Assembly: GCA_020025135.1 (NCBI GenBank)
Contig: JAHHSQ010000017.1
Span: 1-30,046, forward strand
Length of the DNA stretch: 30,046 bases
From: Pectinatus sp.
Lineage (GTDB): Bacteria; Bacillota; Negativicutes; Selenomonadales; Selenomonadaceae
Direction: 5' to 3'
Shown here: one piece after another, positions 15,118-24,343 of the stretch
Numbering within the stretch: the stretch's first letter is position 1
How the letters are laid out: each line of letters starts with the position of its first letter
Notes under the pieces: generated by a model
The model's input: only the letters and a program-made list of their open reading frames with translations
Databases searched by the model: none
What the model was told of the DNA's origin: nothing
Translations under genes and position numbers: made by a program

Positions 15118-15521
15118 TTTACAAAAAAACACCCCCCCAAAAAATCCAGACGCCTATATATTTCACATTATTGTTGATATTGCAAATCCTTATTTACCTG
15201 TATAAAAATTTTACCCTTCATTAAAATTTAAATTTTGCAATTATCCAAAGCTTCATATCTACAAATTATGTATATATATCACCTCTATATTAAAATTTCT
15301 GCGTCTGATAAAAATTGTAACAGGTAAACATAAATATTTTATCATAGATACAATATTAATGCATTCCACTTGTTATCAACAATTTTTATTAATTATTCGA
15401 TATAAATTAATACATTAATTTGTTATAATTAAAATATAGTTTAATTTATTAAATTGTAATTATTTAACAGTGCCTATCAATGTCTCACCACTCAATAAAT
15501 TAAAAAATACGAGGTGTAACT
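15118..15521 (+). promoter_or_regulatory. AT-rich divergent spacer with probable asr promoter
   Basis: A 404-nt gap between divergent genes. TGTTATAAT (15421-15429) is an extended -10 element facing asrA; the sequence at the -35 position (TATAAA) is poor, which suits an activator-dependent promoter. A 92-nt leader follows, and GAGGTG (15511-15516) is the asrA ribosome site. I see no ORF, riboswitch or clear operator in the rest. Confidence 0.45.
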
Positions 15522-16535
15522 ATGGGATTTGTATTAGACCCACTCGCTTTTGAAACTCTACTAAAGCAATTAAACACAGATTCTTTAATCTATGGCCCTA
15601 AATTATATAAAAATGGTGGCGTATTTGCCGACACAGATTGTTGTCGCTACGGCAAAATAACGAGTAGAGCGGATTTAGTATTAGATAAAAAATCGGAATT
15701 CTCCTTTAAAGAAATACTAACACCTGTTTCTCAAACCATGTTCTACTTCATTGAGGACGAAATCAAAGAAGCCTCTGTCCAACCGCAAAATATCTATATC
15801 TTCCTACGCAGTTGTGATTTGCATGCCGTTAAGGTCCAAGATGCCATCTACTTACAAAATGGCCAACCCGACTACTACTACGCTAAAATACGAGAAAAAG
15901 TAAAATTTATCCTCATTGGTTGCCCATCTTCTTTCGAAAATTGCTTTTGCGTGGCCATGGGCACTAACAAAACAGATGCCTACGCCTTTAGCGTTGATTT
16001 GAAAAATGGGAACTACTATATAAATTGCCAGAATGATGAACTAGCTCCACTTTGTCGCCAACTAGCTACCAAAGAAGTACCTGTAACTCCTAGCTTTGTC
16101 ACCACTAACACCACTTCAGTTCATTGTCCACCCGCAGAAAAAATCACTAGAGATATTGCTCAAAGTAAATTATGGGATGAATATAATGACCGTTGTCTCG
16201 CCTGCGGTCGCTGTACCTTAGTATGTCCAACTTGCACCTGCTTTACCATTCAAGACTTCTTTTACAGTGAAGATAAAAAAACAGGAGAACGCCGTCGCAT
16301 CATGTCTTCCTGTATGATAGATGGTTTTTCTAAAACTAATTCCAATAATTATCGCCCCCAAAAAAGTCAACGCATGCGCTTTAAAGTATTACACAAAATT
16401 AAATATTTCAAAGAAAAGTTTGGCTTTAATATGTGTGTCGGTTGTGGTCGTTGCGACGACACTTGTCCAGAATACATTTCCTTTACTGAATGCCTCAAAA
16501 AAATTGATGACGCCATTTCCGAGGTGAGAAAATAA
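15522..16535 (+). CDS. asrA: Anaerobic sulfite reductase subunit A
   Basis: A 337-residue iron-sulfur electron-transfer subunit of the NADH-dependent AsrABC complex, which reduces sulfite to sulfide in the cytoplasm. Two ferredoxin-like Cys clusters: CLACGRCTLVCPTC (about 226-239) and CVGCGRCDDTCPE (about 305-317). An upstream Cys-rich part (LRSCDLHAVKV, GCPSSFENCFCVAMG) resembles hydrogenase/heterodisulfide-type 4Fe-4S proteins. GAGGTG precedes the ATG. It shares one base with asrB (TAATGA region), indicating a tight operon. Confidence 0.96.
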   Translation: MGFVLDPLAFETLLKQLNTDSLIYGPKLYKNGGVFADTDCCRYGKITSRADLVLDKKSEFSFKEILTPVSQTMFYFIEDEIKEASVQPQNIYIFLRSCDLHAVKVQDAIYLQNGQPDYYYAKIREKVKFILIGCPSSFENCFCVAMGTNKTDAYAFSVDLKNGNYYINCQNDELAPLCRQLATKEVPVTPSFVTTNTTSVHCPPAEKITRDIAQSKLWDEYNDRCLACGRCTLVCPTCTCFTIQDFFYSEDKKTGERRRIMSSCMIDGFSKTNSNNYRPQKSQRMRFKVLHKIKYFKEKFGFNMCVGCGRCDDTCPEYISFTECLKKIDDAISEVRK

Positions 16536-17326
16536 TGAAAAATATGTATCTTCCTTTCCCTGCCAAAGTCATTGACATCTTAAAAAATACCGATAAAGAA
16601 TACACTTTTCGCATTTCCTACAATGATAAATTGGTAAAACCTGGCCAATTTTTTGAAGTTTCCGTGCCCAAATTTGGCGAAGTCCCCATTTCAGTGAGTA
16701 GAATTGCTGGCGATTACATCGAACTAACAATTCGCAAAGTAGGTAAAGTAACTGCCGAAATCATCAATTCCTGTATTGGTAATACCATTTTACTACGTGG
16801 CCCTTACGGAAACGGCTTTCAACTGCACCGCTATCACAATAAAAACGTCGTCATTATCACTGGTGGAACGGGAATTGCTCCCGCCCGCTGTCTTATTGAA
16901 TACCTTCTCGATAACGAACTACATACTACCCTATCCATAATCGCTGGATTTAAAAACAAAGAAAATATCCTCTACGAAGATGATTTTGCCACCTGGCACC
17001 AAAATGCTAATTTGCTGTTAGCCATTGAATCTGGTATCAAATCAGATGACATTAATATCGGTCTAGTGAGCGATTTTATAGCCGATTTACCATTAAAAAA
17101 TCCCCAAAATACCGAAGCAGTAATCATCGGTCCTGCGTCCATGATGAAAAATTGTGCAGAGCAACTGATGACATTCGGCTTACCAGCTAGCAACATCACG
17201 CTTTCTTTAGAACGCAAGATGTGTTGCGGAAATGGAAAATGTGGTCATTGTCGCATCGAAGATATTTACGTATGTTCTGATGGCCCAGTATTTGAATACA
17301 CTAAAATTCGGCATATGCTTGATTAA
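16535..17326 (+). CDS. asrB: Anaerobic sulfite reductase subunit B
   Basis: A 263-residue flavin and NAD(P)H-binding subunit related to ferredoxin-NADP reductase and dihydroorotate dehydrogenase electron transfer subunits. It feeds electrons from NADH to AsrA and AsrC. FAD domain at about 5-95 (KPGQFFEVSVPKFGEVPISV, LRGPYGNGF), NAD domain with ITGGTGIAPARCLI (about 108-121), and a C-terminal 2Fe-2S site MCCGNGKCGHC...VCSDGPVF (about 229-253). Confidence 0.96.
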   Translation: MKNMYLPFPAKVIDILKNTDKEYTFRISYNDKLVKPGQFFEVSVPKFGEVPISVSRIAGDYIELTIRKVGKVTAEIINSCIGNTILLRGPYGNGFQLHRYHNKNVVIITGGTGIAPARCLIEYLLDNELHTTLSIIAGFKNKENILYEDDFATWHQNANLLLAIESGIKSDDINIGLVSDFIADLPLKNPQNTEAVIIGPASMMKNCAEQLMTFGLPASNITLSLERKMCCGNGKCGHCRIEDIYVCSDGPVFEYTKIRHMLD

Positions 17327-17340
17327 GGGAGACTCCAATT

Positions 17341-18303
17341 ATGGATATAAACACCAAAAAATTGAAAAAAAATGGTTTTCGCATCACTACTCAACGCGGA
17401 ATTACAGCATCCCGTATCCGTATTCCAGGCGGACAACTTGACGCCCATTTTCTGCCAATAATAAAAGAAATAGCCGATAAATATGGCAATGGGACTATCC
17501 ATTTAACCACCAGACAGGGCATAGAAATTCCTGGCATCGATTTTGCCAACATTTCCAAAGTAAATACCTTACTACAACCTTTAATCGAAGCCTGTGATAT
17601 TCCCCAAAAGGAAAAATATGCTGGTTACCCAGCTGCTGGTACCAGAAATATCTCGGCTTGTATCGGCACTCCCGTTTGCCCTTACGCTTGCTTTGATACT
17701 GCCACTTTAGCGAAAAAAATAGATAAACTCATCTACCCCAATGATATTCATTTAAAAGTAGCTATCACCGGTTGTCCCATGGATTGTGCCAAAGTACGCA
17801 TGCATGATTTTGGCATTATCGGCATGACCTTGCCCCACTTAGAAGAAGACCGTTGTATTAGTTGTGGTGCCTGTGGTCGCACCTGTAACATAAAATCCGT
17901 CGGAGCATTAAAAGCCGTCAATTTCCGTCCACGTCGCAATGAAAAAAAATGTATTGGCTGTGGCGAATGTGTCTTAGTTTGTCCGAACGCTGCTTGGACC
18001 CGTAGCCAGAAAAAATACTTTATGCTCACTGCCTTGGGCCGTTCTGGCAAAAAAAATCCGCGTCTCGCTCAAACTTTTATAAAATGGGCCGACGAAGAAA
18101 GTATTCTAAAAATTATTTCTAATACCTATTCCTTTATTCAGAAATATATGAACGGCAATGCTCCAGGCGGAAAAGAACACCTCGGTTACATTGTTGACCG
18201 CGTTGGCTTCCCAGAATTTAAAAAATGGGTCTTACGCGATGTCACACTACCACCTATCGCTGAAGTTTCCGACTGCAATTTACAAACTGGTCTAAAATAC
18301 TAA
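17341..18303 (+). CDS. asrC: Anaerobic sulfite reductase subunit C (siroheme)
   Basis: A 320-residue catalytic subunit that reduces sulfite at a coupled siroheme-4Fe-4S centre. N-terminal sulfite/nitrite reductase ferredoxin-like half (LTTRQGIEIPGI). Siroheme/cluster Cys in CIGTPVCPYACFDT (about 104-117) and TGCPMDCAKVRMHDFG (about 142-157). Inserted ferredoxin motifs CISCGACGRTCN (about 173) and CIGCGECVLVCP (about 204). GGGAG (17328-17332) lies before the ATG, 14 nt after asrB. Complete operon asrABC with its own terminator. Confidence 0.96.
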   Translation: MDINTKKLKKNGFRITTQRGITASRIRIPGGQLDAHFLPIIKEIADKYGNGTIHLTTRQGIEIPGIDFANISKVNTLLQPLIEACDIPQKEKYAGYPAAGTRNISACIGTPVCPYACFDTATLAKKIDKLIYPNDIHLKVAITGCPMDCAKVRMHDFGIIGMTLPHLEEDRCISCGACGRTCNIKSVGALKAVNFRPRRNEKKCIGCGECVLVCPNAAWTRSQKKYFMLTALGRSGKKNPRLAQTFIKWADEESILKIISNTYSFIQKYMNGNAPGGKEHLGYIVDRVGFPEFKKWVLRDVTLPPIAEVSDCNLQTGLKY

Positions 18304-18336
18304 AAAAAGGATTAGCCGAATGGCTAATCCTTTTTT
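18302..18336. terminator. Bidirectional terminator after asrC
   Basis: AAAAAAGGATTAGCC (about 18303-18317), loop GAAT, GGCTAATCCTTTTTT (18322-18336). Perfect stem, A and T flanks. It serves asrC on the plus strand and the convergent panE-like gene on the minus strand. Confidence 0.93.
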
Positions 18337-18365
18337 CTTAACAACCTTTTCTTAACACAATATCA

Positions 18366-19304
18366 TCACGCTTTGGGCACTAACAATTCTTCCTTGGCAT
18401 GAACGAAAACAGTAATCAATTCATTAAACGGTGTGGGAATTCCCAATTCTCTGCCCTTTCTAGCCACATAACCATTGATATAGTCTATTTCTGTCAAGCG
18501 ATGATGTTGAATCAAATCCTGATGCATAGATGGGTAATGAAGTCCAGCTTGGTCTATTCCGTAAATTGCTTCTATCCCACTGGCTATTTTTTCTACCTCT
18601 AGATTGATACCATAATGTTTCGCTACGGCAGAAAATTCTCCGATAATCTGTCTAATCAACGTATGTGTTTCTCGCAAATTACCAAACTGATTGATATTGC
18701 AATCCAAAATAGTGCAGTTTGCATTTAAAGCACCGTTGACACAAGCCTTCCGCCAAATGGAGAATATAACATCCGAGCTTATGTGCGCTTTTAAACCAGC
18801 TTCATTCAAGGTAGCTACAACATCTGCGAGAGCGTTGGTATCTTCTTTTTCACAAAAGCTTTGTATTTCCATGCTACCATCACCAGTGAGCAACACACTT
18901 CCTGCACCTTTTAATTCCGCTGTCCACAAAGTTACTCCCATGATAATATTATTTGGAGAAATATATTTTTTTAAGGTTTCATCATGCCCTAAACCATTTA
19001 AAAGACACAGCACCTTGGTCTTCTCGCCAATGAGATGCTTTACCTCTTCTAACATTCCCACTAACCCCATTGATTTAGTAAATAAAATCAACAAATCTGG
19101 CACACCAGTCGCTTCCTGTGGATAAAAAATTGGCAAATTAACTTGATGTTTAATTCCTTCTTCATCCACAGCTAAGCCGTCTTTTCTAATTTTTTCTATA
19201 TGAGCAGGCCACTTATCCACCAAGGTAACTTCATTTCCCGCCTTATCTAACATATACCCAAAACGAGACCCCATTGCTCCTGCACCGACAATTGTAATTT
19301 TCAC
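18366..19304 (-). CDS. panE: Ketopantoate reductase (PanE/ApbA) family oxidoreductase
   Basis: A 312-residue NADPH-dependent oxidoreductase, by family 2-dehydropantoate 2-reductase of coenzyme A synthesis. N-terminal Rossmann motif ITIVGAGAMGSRFGYMLDKAG with VDKWPAH after strand 2; FTKS, LLNGLGHDE and MGVTLW segments; the family's catalytic Lys in SIWRKACVNGALNANCTI (about 180-197); C-terminal helical domain with SMHQDLIQHHRLTEIDYINGY. GAGGGG lies about 6 nt before GTG (19302-19304), which I take as the start. Several paralogues act on other 2-keto acids, so the substrate is inference. It is a single-gene unit with an operator-like promoter. Confidence 0.85.
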   Translation of the reverse strand: MKITIVGAGAMGSRFGYMLDKAGNEVTLVDKWPAHIEKIRKDGLAVDEEGIKHQVNLPIFYPQEATGVPDLLILFTKSMGLVGMLEEVKHLIGEKTKVLCLLNGLGHDETLKKYISPNNIIMGVTLWTAELKGAGSVLLTGDGSMEIQSFCEKEDTNALADVVATLNEAGLKAHISSDVIFSIWRKACVNGALNANCTILDCNINQFGNLRETHTLIRQIIGEFSAVAKHYGINLEVEKIASGIEAIYGIDQAGLHYPSMHQDLIQHHRLTEIDYINGYVARKGRELGIPTPFNELITVFVHAKEELLVPKA

Positions 19305-19415
19305 TCTAAACCCCTCTTTTCCCAACACTCTACCACCGCTATTTCGCGGTTGACATCCGGTAATATCAATTTCAATACAATGATAAAGTCATATATTTTT
19401 CATCACACTGAACTG

Positions 19416-19445
19416 ATATTATGTTATCATTTCGCGATAACACAA
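19416..19445 (-). promoter_or_regulatory. Promoter with internal operator dyad for the panE-like gene
   Basis: On the minus strand TTGTGT (19445-19440) and TAATAT (19421-19416) are spaced by 18 nt. The spacer contains the dyad TGTTATC-N7-GATAACA (19422-19442, both strands), so a repressor bound there would block the promoter. The regulator is unknown. The remaining sequence from 19443 to 19550 is AT-rich with no ORF. Confidence 0.5.
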
Positions 19446-19551
19446 GGCGTTTTTTTATACGACTGATTATAGTACAAAACCACACAAAAGGCAATGTATT
19501 AAAAAATATTTTTTTAATTGTCGTTAAATTGTATACAATTATATTCTTTTA

Positions 19552-19560
19552 TGTTATACT
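19552..19560 (+). promoter_or_regulatory. Probable extended -10 promoter of the aroE-pil operon
   Basis: TGTTATACT is an extended -10 element 40 nt before the aroE start. TTGTAT (19529-19534) is a poor -35 at 20 nt spacing and is part of the palindrome TTGTATACAA. No later promoter is evident before the pil genes, so this may drive the whole run. Confidence 0.45.
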
Positions 19561-19600
19561 CTAATTATCAAAATTTTCTATCTTTTTGGAGGTTTACAAA

Positions 19601-20494
19601 TTGCACGACGGAAAAACCAAAAATCTCGCCGTTATTGGGGACCCTATCGAACACACTTTTTCTCCCTTTTTACAAAATCTAGCACTCCATAAATTAAATC
19701 TCAATTATCATTACACGGCTTGTTTAGTAAAACCCAAACACCTATCCACAGCCATTTCTGGCCTCAAAGCCTTAAATTTTGCCGGATTTAATGTCACCAT
19801 TCCCCATAAAAAAAATATTCTTCCCTTCTTGGATGAAATTAGCCCCACCGCTAAATTAATTGGCGCTGTCAATACGGTAGTACAAAAAAATGGGAAATTA
19901 TATGGGTACAATACCGATAGCCCCGGGTTTCTCCTCTCCCTACAGCACCTTCATTATCGTCATGTTTTGCCGAATGTCACAATCCTGGGAACTGGTGGTG
20001 CTGCGCGCGCTGTAGTTTCTGCCCTTTTAAACGCTAATTTTACTTCTATCGGCATAGTTAGTCGTCAATTAGAACGCTCGCAAGAATTCTGTGTTTCCTT
20101 TCCAGCTAATTTTTCTATCAATTTAAAACCTTTTACCTATTCAAGTAAAATTCTCAATACTTTTCTCAAGGATACAGACCTCTTAATCAATACCACACCA
20201 CTAGGAATGCCACCTTATGTTGACTGTTTGCCAGCTATAGATTTAAAACTTCTGCCCTCTTTGGCCCTTGTTTTTGATTGTATCTATAATCCTATCTGTA
20301 CACCCCTTCTAAAAAATGCGCAAGCATTAAATCTAAAAACCAGTAATGGCGCCTATATGTTAGCAGCTCAGGGAGCTCTTGCCTTAGAAAAATGGACAGG
20401 TCTATTACCAGACATAGCCTCTTTATATGAGGCTTTATTAGGAGCGTTAAGAGGCGAAAGGCAACAATTTCCGAGTGCTGAAAATGACAGCTAG
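19601..20494 (+). CDS. aroE: Shikimate dehydrogenase
   Basis: A 297-residue enzyme that reduces 3-dehydroshikimate to shikimate with NADPH in aromatic amino-acid synthesis. Motifs: VIGDPIEHTFSPFLQN (substrate Ser), NVTIPHKKNI (catalytic Lys), GAVNTVV, GYNTDSPGF (catalytic Asp), GTGGAARAVVSAL (cofactor), NTTPLGMPP, DCIYNPICTPLL and NGAYMLAAQGALALEKWTG. GGAGG (19588-19592) sets the start at TTG 19601, eight nt downstream; an earlier TTG at 19586 would put this site inside the gene. Its 3' end overlaps pilB, a frequent neighbour arrangement in Negativicutes (from memory). Confidence 0.95.
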   Translation: MHDGKTKNLAVIGDPIEHTFSPFLQNLALHKLNLNYHYTACLVKPKHLSTAISGLKALNFAGFNVTIPHKKNILPFLDEISPTAKLIGAVNTVVQKNGKLYGYNTDSPGFLLSLQHLHYRHVLPNVTILGTGGAARAVVSALLNANFTSIGIVSRQLERSQEFCVSFPANFSINLKPFTYSSKILNTFLKDTDLLINTTPLGMPPYVDCLPAIDLKLLPSLALVFDCIYNPICTPLLKNAQALNLKTSNGAYMLAAQGALALEKWTGLLPDIASLYEALLGALRGERQQFPSAENDS

Positions 20495-21722
20495 CCTAAA
20501 TAATTTAGCCAAACAAGTTCTCCGCTCCACGCCAATCTATAACGCTGAGTCTCTTGATATCCATGTTCAAAATGCCCCCCTCTTACTCTTTATAGATACC
20601 CTTGTCCAAACAGCTCTCCGCGAAAATATTAGTGACATTCATATCGAACCAAATGCTCAAGAGCTGGCTATTCGCTTTCGCCGTGATGGTGAACTATTCA
20701 CCTACGGCAAATTTCCTCTAGCCATTCATCCACTGCTTATCGCCCGCCTCAAGGTCATGGCTTCTCTCAATACCATTGAACGCAAAAAACCACAAGATGG
20801 TTCCTTCTTTTTCCAATATCAAGGGGAAAAAATCGACATTCGGCTCTCTTTTATCCGTCTAATTTACGGTGAAAAATGTGTTTTACGCCTCTTGAACACA
20901 CTTAATCACTGTTATTCACTTTCAGAATTGCAATTTTCTTCCTTTAACCTACAAATTCTAGAAGACATTCTCACCCATAATAACGGGCTCTTTCTTACCG
21001 TTGGGCCTGTAAACTCTGGCAAAACAACCACCCTCTATGCTGCCCTCAAGACCTTGCTCTCCCCCCAAAAAAATATCGTTACCATCGAAGACCCTGTGGA
21101 ATACCGTCTAAACGGCATTAACCAAATCAATATTTATCCCCAACTTGGATTATCATTTCGAGAAATTCTCCGCTCCTTACTCCGCCAAGACCCCGATATC
21201 ATTATGCTCGGTGAAATCCGCGATAAGGAAACTGCTATTATTGCCTTGCGCGCTGCCTTAACAGGTCGATTGCTCTTATCAACACTACACGCCACTAATG
21301 CGATAAATGCCATTTATCGTCTCTTAGAACTGGGGTTACCACCTTACTTACTTTCTGCTACATTACTAGGTATCCTTGCTCAACGACTATTAAAAAGAAA
21401 CTGCCCACATTGTCTAACTAAACAAACCTCATTTTCTACTTCTGAAGAAAAATTTTTATGCCAACATTCCTTAACTCCTCCTTTTTATCGCGGACAAGGG
21501 TGTGAAAAATGCCATTTCACTGGCACACTAGGCCGAATTGCCATTCAAGAAATTCTTTTTCTCAAAAAAAATATTGATATCAACAAACTCCAAAAAGGTA
21601 ATATCAACATTACACAATTCTTATTCCAACGCAATTTTCATTCCCTCCAAGCCGATGCTCAAGAAAAATTTCAGCGTGGGGAAATTTCTCTGCAAGAACT
21701 GAGGTCCTTAAAAATATGTTAA
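20484..21722 (+). CDS. pilB: Type IV pilus assembly ATPase PilB (GspE family), short form
   Basis: A 412-residue hexameric secretion ATPase that powers pilin polymerisation at the inner membrane. SDIHIEPN (about 50-57), Walker A GPVNSGKTTT (about 174-183), Asp box TIEDPVEYRL, Walker B DPDIIMLGEIRD, His box STLHATNA, and a Cys zinc motif NCPHC...GCEKCHFTGTLGR near 310-345. The N-terminal MshEN-type domain found in many PilB/GspE proteins is missing; the protein begins with a short helix. GTG 20475 is an alternative start. It overlaps aroE by 11 nt and pilT by 7 nt. Confidence 0.93.
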   Translation: MTASLNNLAKQVLRSTPIYNAESLDIHVQNAPLLLFIDTLVQTALRENISDIHIEPNAQELAIRFRRDGELFTYGKFPLAIHPLLIARLKVMASLNTIERKKPQDGSFFFQYQGEKIDIRLSFIRLIYGEKCVLRLLNTLNHCYSLSELQFSSFNLQILEDILTHNNGLFLTVGPVNSGKTTTLYAALKTLLSPQKNIVTIEDPVEYRLNGINQINIYPQLGLSFREILRSLLRQDPDIIMLGEIRDKETAIIALRAALTGRLLLSTLHATNAINAIYRLLELGLPPYLLSATLLGILAQRLLKRNCPHCLTKQTSFSTSEEKFLCQHSLTPPFYRGQGCEKCHFTGTLGRIAIQEILFLKKNIDINKLQKGNINITQFLFQRNFHSLQADAQEKFQRGEISLQELRSLKIC

Positions 21723-22717
21723 ACGGAAAAATTATCCAAATTATGCGCCAACTCTTGCACATGAATCCACCCATTTCCGATATCCATATCACTACTAAAA
21801 ATAATATTTTCTATAGACAAGAAAAAATACTGAAACCCCTCACTCCAAGCTACCACCCTTCTCAACTAGAAATAACGCAATTTTTGCATTATCTATTACC
21901 AAATTCTAGCTGGTCAGAAAGTACAAAATGGAAATTAGATTCTCATATTATCCTTTTTAACCAGCCTATGCGCCTACATCTCTACATCTGCTCTGGCGCT
22001 CTATGCCTCTCCTTGCGAATAATTAACAGAATAATCAGTCAATTATCGCCACAACTATTGCACATCTATCCCCAAATTTTTGCCAAACCAGGTTTAATTC
22101 TAATTACTGGTCCTGCCAATTCCGGCAAATCAACCACCATGGCTCGCCTTCTTCAACATCATTTGAATGAACAATCCATTCATCTCATCACCCTAGAAGA
22201 CCCCATCGAATACATTTTTCATTCTCCAAACTCTCTCATTCACCAGCGGTCCTATAAAAAGGATTTTTTCTCTTTTGCTGAAGCACTAAAAGAAGCTTTG
22301 CGTGAAGACCCCGATATCATCATGCTCGGTGAAATACGCGACAGCGAAACTATGGCTACTGCTCTTATGGTGGCAGAAACAGGTCATTTTGTCTTCGCTA
22401 CCTTACATACTGCCGATACCATAAATACCTTACTGCGCATAGAGAGCTTTTTCCCAAGGCAAGAATTACACGCCCTCCGCCAAAAAATATCCATGTTACT
22501 TCGCTCCATCATCAGTCAACAATTATTGTTAGACACAGCACAAAGACTAGTCTGTGCCCGAGAAATTCTCTTTAATATTCCAGCCATCGCCAATTTGATT
22601 TCTCAAGGGAAATACCAACACATTTACACACATCTACAAATGAATACAGCCATCGGGATGCAGACAATGGCCATATCCCTAAGTAAAATAAGGGAGAGAA
22701 TAAATGCCTCTTTATAA
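21716..22717 (+). CDS. pilT: PilT-like retraction ATPase
   Basis: A 333-residue ATPase of the PilT class; family members depolymerise the pilus. Walker A GPANSGKSTT (about 132-141), TLEDPIEYIF, DPDIIMLGEIRDSETM, ALMVAETGHFVFATLHT (PilT-typical, His box), and a C-terminal AREILFNIPAIANLI segment matching the PilT-specific region. The N-terminal PAS-like part is weakly conserved. Start overlaps pilB (the stop TAA follows the ATG by one frame). Confidence 0.88.
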   Translation: MLNGKIIQIMRQLLHMNPPISDIHITTKNNIFYRQEKILKPLTPSYHPSQLEITQFLHYLLPNSSWSESTKWKLDSHIILFNQPMRLHLYICSGALCLSLRIINRIISQLSPQLLHIYPQIFAKPGLILITGPANSGKSTTMARLLQHHLNEQSIHLITLEDPIEYIFHSPNSLIHQRSYKKDFFSFAEALKEALREDPDIIMLGEIRDSETMATALMVAETGHFVFATLHTADTINTLLRIESFFPRQELHALRQKISMLLRSIISQQLLLDTAQRLVCAREILFNIPAIANLISQGKYQHIYTHLQMNTAIGMQTMAISLSKIRERINASL

Positions 22718-23894
22718 ATATCAAATTTACCATGACCAATCTGGGAAAAAATCTGGTTGTTTATTGGCCTCTTCCAAACAAGAAGCTCTTCAGATACTAA
22801 ACAGCTACGGATATCGCATATTACAGCTCCAAGTGGTATATTGTTCATTTTTTTATTTTCAAAATAGTTTATCTAGGCAAAACGTCCTCCATTTTTTAAA
22901 AGAATTACACCTCATTTTAAACTCTGGCATTAACATTATCACGGCCCTAAAAATCATGCAAGCTGAAACTCATTCTCGCTATTGGCGCATCGTCCTCCCT
23001 AATCTCATTCAAACGCTCTCTCTCGGGCAATCGCTTTCTCAAGCTCTTAAAATAAATTGCCCTTATTTCCCCCCCTATATTTTGGCTTTACTCCATTTAG
23101 GTGAAGAAAGTGGTGCTATCAGCAATTTTCTGCAAACTGCAATAAGACAATTACAACAGCAACAAGATTTTCGGCAACAATTTAAACAGGCTTTAATCTA
23201 TCCTACCTTTCTCTTTCTAGCAACAGCAGTGAGTACCGTCGTGCTCTTCCTCTTTGTCCTTCCTAACTTTGTCTCCATCTTTCAAACTCTATCCATACCG
23301 CTACCAAATTATTTACAATTCTTCTTAAATATCAATAGTAAGCACCTTTTATGTATTTTCATTACCCTATTTGTAACCAGTATTCCCTTGATATTTTTTC
23401 TCAAACGCCCATCTATCCAATATCAAATCATTCATACTCTTCTTCAACATTCCTATGGAGCAAAATTAATTACTCCTTTTATTTATGGAGAATTTGCTCT
23501 GCTTATACACGGCCTTTTACGAGCAGATGTGTTATTAGAAAAAGCACTGTCACTTCTAGTCAAATATCCCCCCAATCCCTATTTAAAAACCATCCTTCCA
23601 CCAGTATTACGTCTTCTCCAAAAAGGTATTCCACTCTCTGCCGCTTTTAGTAGATATACCAACTTGCCACCATTACTAAAACAAATGCTCATCATCGGAG
23701 AAAATACTGGCAATTTAACCTCTGCCCTAGAGCAAGTTAGTATATTTTACATTCATAAAACTAAACGCTGGCAGAAAAATTTTCTCAAATTATTAGAACC
23801 GATACTCCTTATCGTCTTTGCTTCTTTCATTACAGGTTTACTTTTCCTGCTCTTTCTCCCCCTCTTTTCTCTCTTTGACACTATAAATTTATAA
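22704..23894 (+). CDS. pilC: Type IV pilus inner-membrane platform protein PilC (GspF)
   Basis: A 396-residue platform protein on which PilB and PilT act. Two repeats of the T2SS-F domain: about 55-180 (FLKELHLILNSGINIITALK, LGQSLSQAL, LLHLGEESGAISNFL) and about 255-380 (EFALLIHGLLRADVLLEKAL, GIPLSAAFSR, MLIIGENTGNLTSALEQVS). Each repeat is followed by membrane helices (about 168-195, 210-235, 360-390). Overlaps pilT by 14 nt. Confidence 0.93.
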   Translation: MPLYKYQIYHDQSGKKSGCLLASSKQEALQILNSYGYRILQLQVVYCSFFYFQNSLSRQNVLHFLKELHLILNSGINIITALKIMQAETHSRYWRIVLPNLIQTLSLGQSLSQALKINCPYFPPYILALLHLGEESGAISNFLQTAIRQLQQQQDFRQQFKQALIYPTFLFLATAVSTVVLFLFVLPNFVSIFQTLSIPLPNYLQFFLNINSKHLLCIFITLFVTSIPLIFFLKRPSIQYQIIHTLLQHSYGAKLITPFIYGEFALLIHGLLRADVLLEKALSLLVKYPPNPYLKTILPPVLRLLQKGIPLSAAFSRYTNLPPLLKQMLIIGENTGNLTSALEQVSIFYIHKTKRWQKNFLKLLEPILLIVFASFITGLLFLLFLPLFSLFDTINL

Positions 23895-23912
23895 ATACGC
23901 GAGGTAATAAAA

Positions 23913-24326
23913 ATGTATAAATTTATCGCTGATGAAAAAGGCTTTACTCTGCTAGAAATGCTCATAGTCATGGTGATATTGAGCATTCTCTCCTCTGTAG
24001 CTGTACCACATTTTCAGCAAGCCATCATCATGGCCAATACAGCTAAAGTACAAGCCGATTTATCCGCTCTCAATACGGCCATCAATATGCACATCATCCA
24101 AGAAGGTTTTGCTCCCCATGATTTACAAAAAGACCTTTCTCCCTACATCAAAAACATCGCCACTCCTCCCAAAGGACGATGTTTTCTGCGCAATGGAACC
24201 ACTATAAATATTAAAAGTCCTGCCTATACCTTGAACAAAGACCGCGATGCTGCCCTCTGTCAAGAAAAAGCTTATCATGAATTTGGCCAAAAACGCGAAT
24301 CATCGTCTCCTTCTCCCACTAAATAA
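23913..24326 (+). CDS. pilA: Major type IV pilin (prepilin)
   Basis: A 137-residue prepilin. The short basic-acidic leader MYKFIADEKG is followed by FTLLEMLIVMVILSILSSVA, with Gly -1, Phe +1 and Glu +5, the prepilin peptidase site. The rest is a small globular head with only two cysteines (about 90 and 110) that could form a disulphide loop, ending in a Ser/Pro-rich tail. CGAGG (23899-23903) precedes the ATG. Best candidate for the major subunit because it has the only canonical N terminus; a ComGC-type pseudopilin is an alternative. Confidence 0.88.
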   Translation: MYKFIADEKGFTLLEMLIVMVILSILSSVAVPHFQQAIIMANTAKVQADLSALNTAINMHIIQEGFAPHDLQKDLSPYIKNIATPPKGRCFLRNGTTINIKSPAYTLNKDRDAALCQEKAYHEFGQKRESSSPSPTK

Positions 24327-24343
24327 CAATTCCTCAGAAAATC

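Noticed and set aside
17748..18050. Minus-strand ORF opposite asrC
   Set aside because: Antisense to the ferredoxin motifs of asrC; no independent support.
18691..19125. Plus-strand 144-codon ORF opposite the panE-like gene
   Set aside because: Shadow frame of a well conserved reductase; no ribosome site or recognisable domain.
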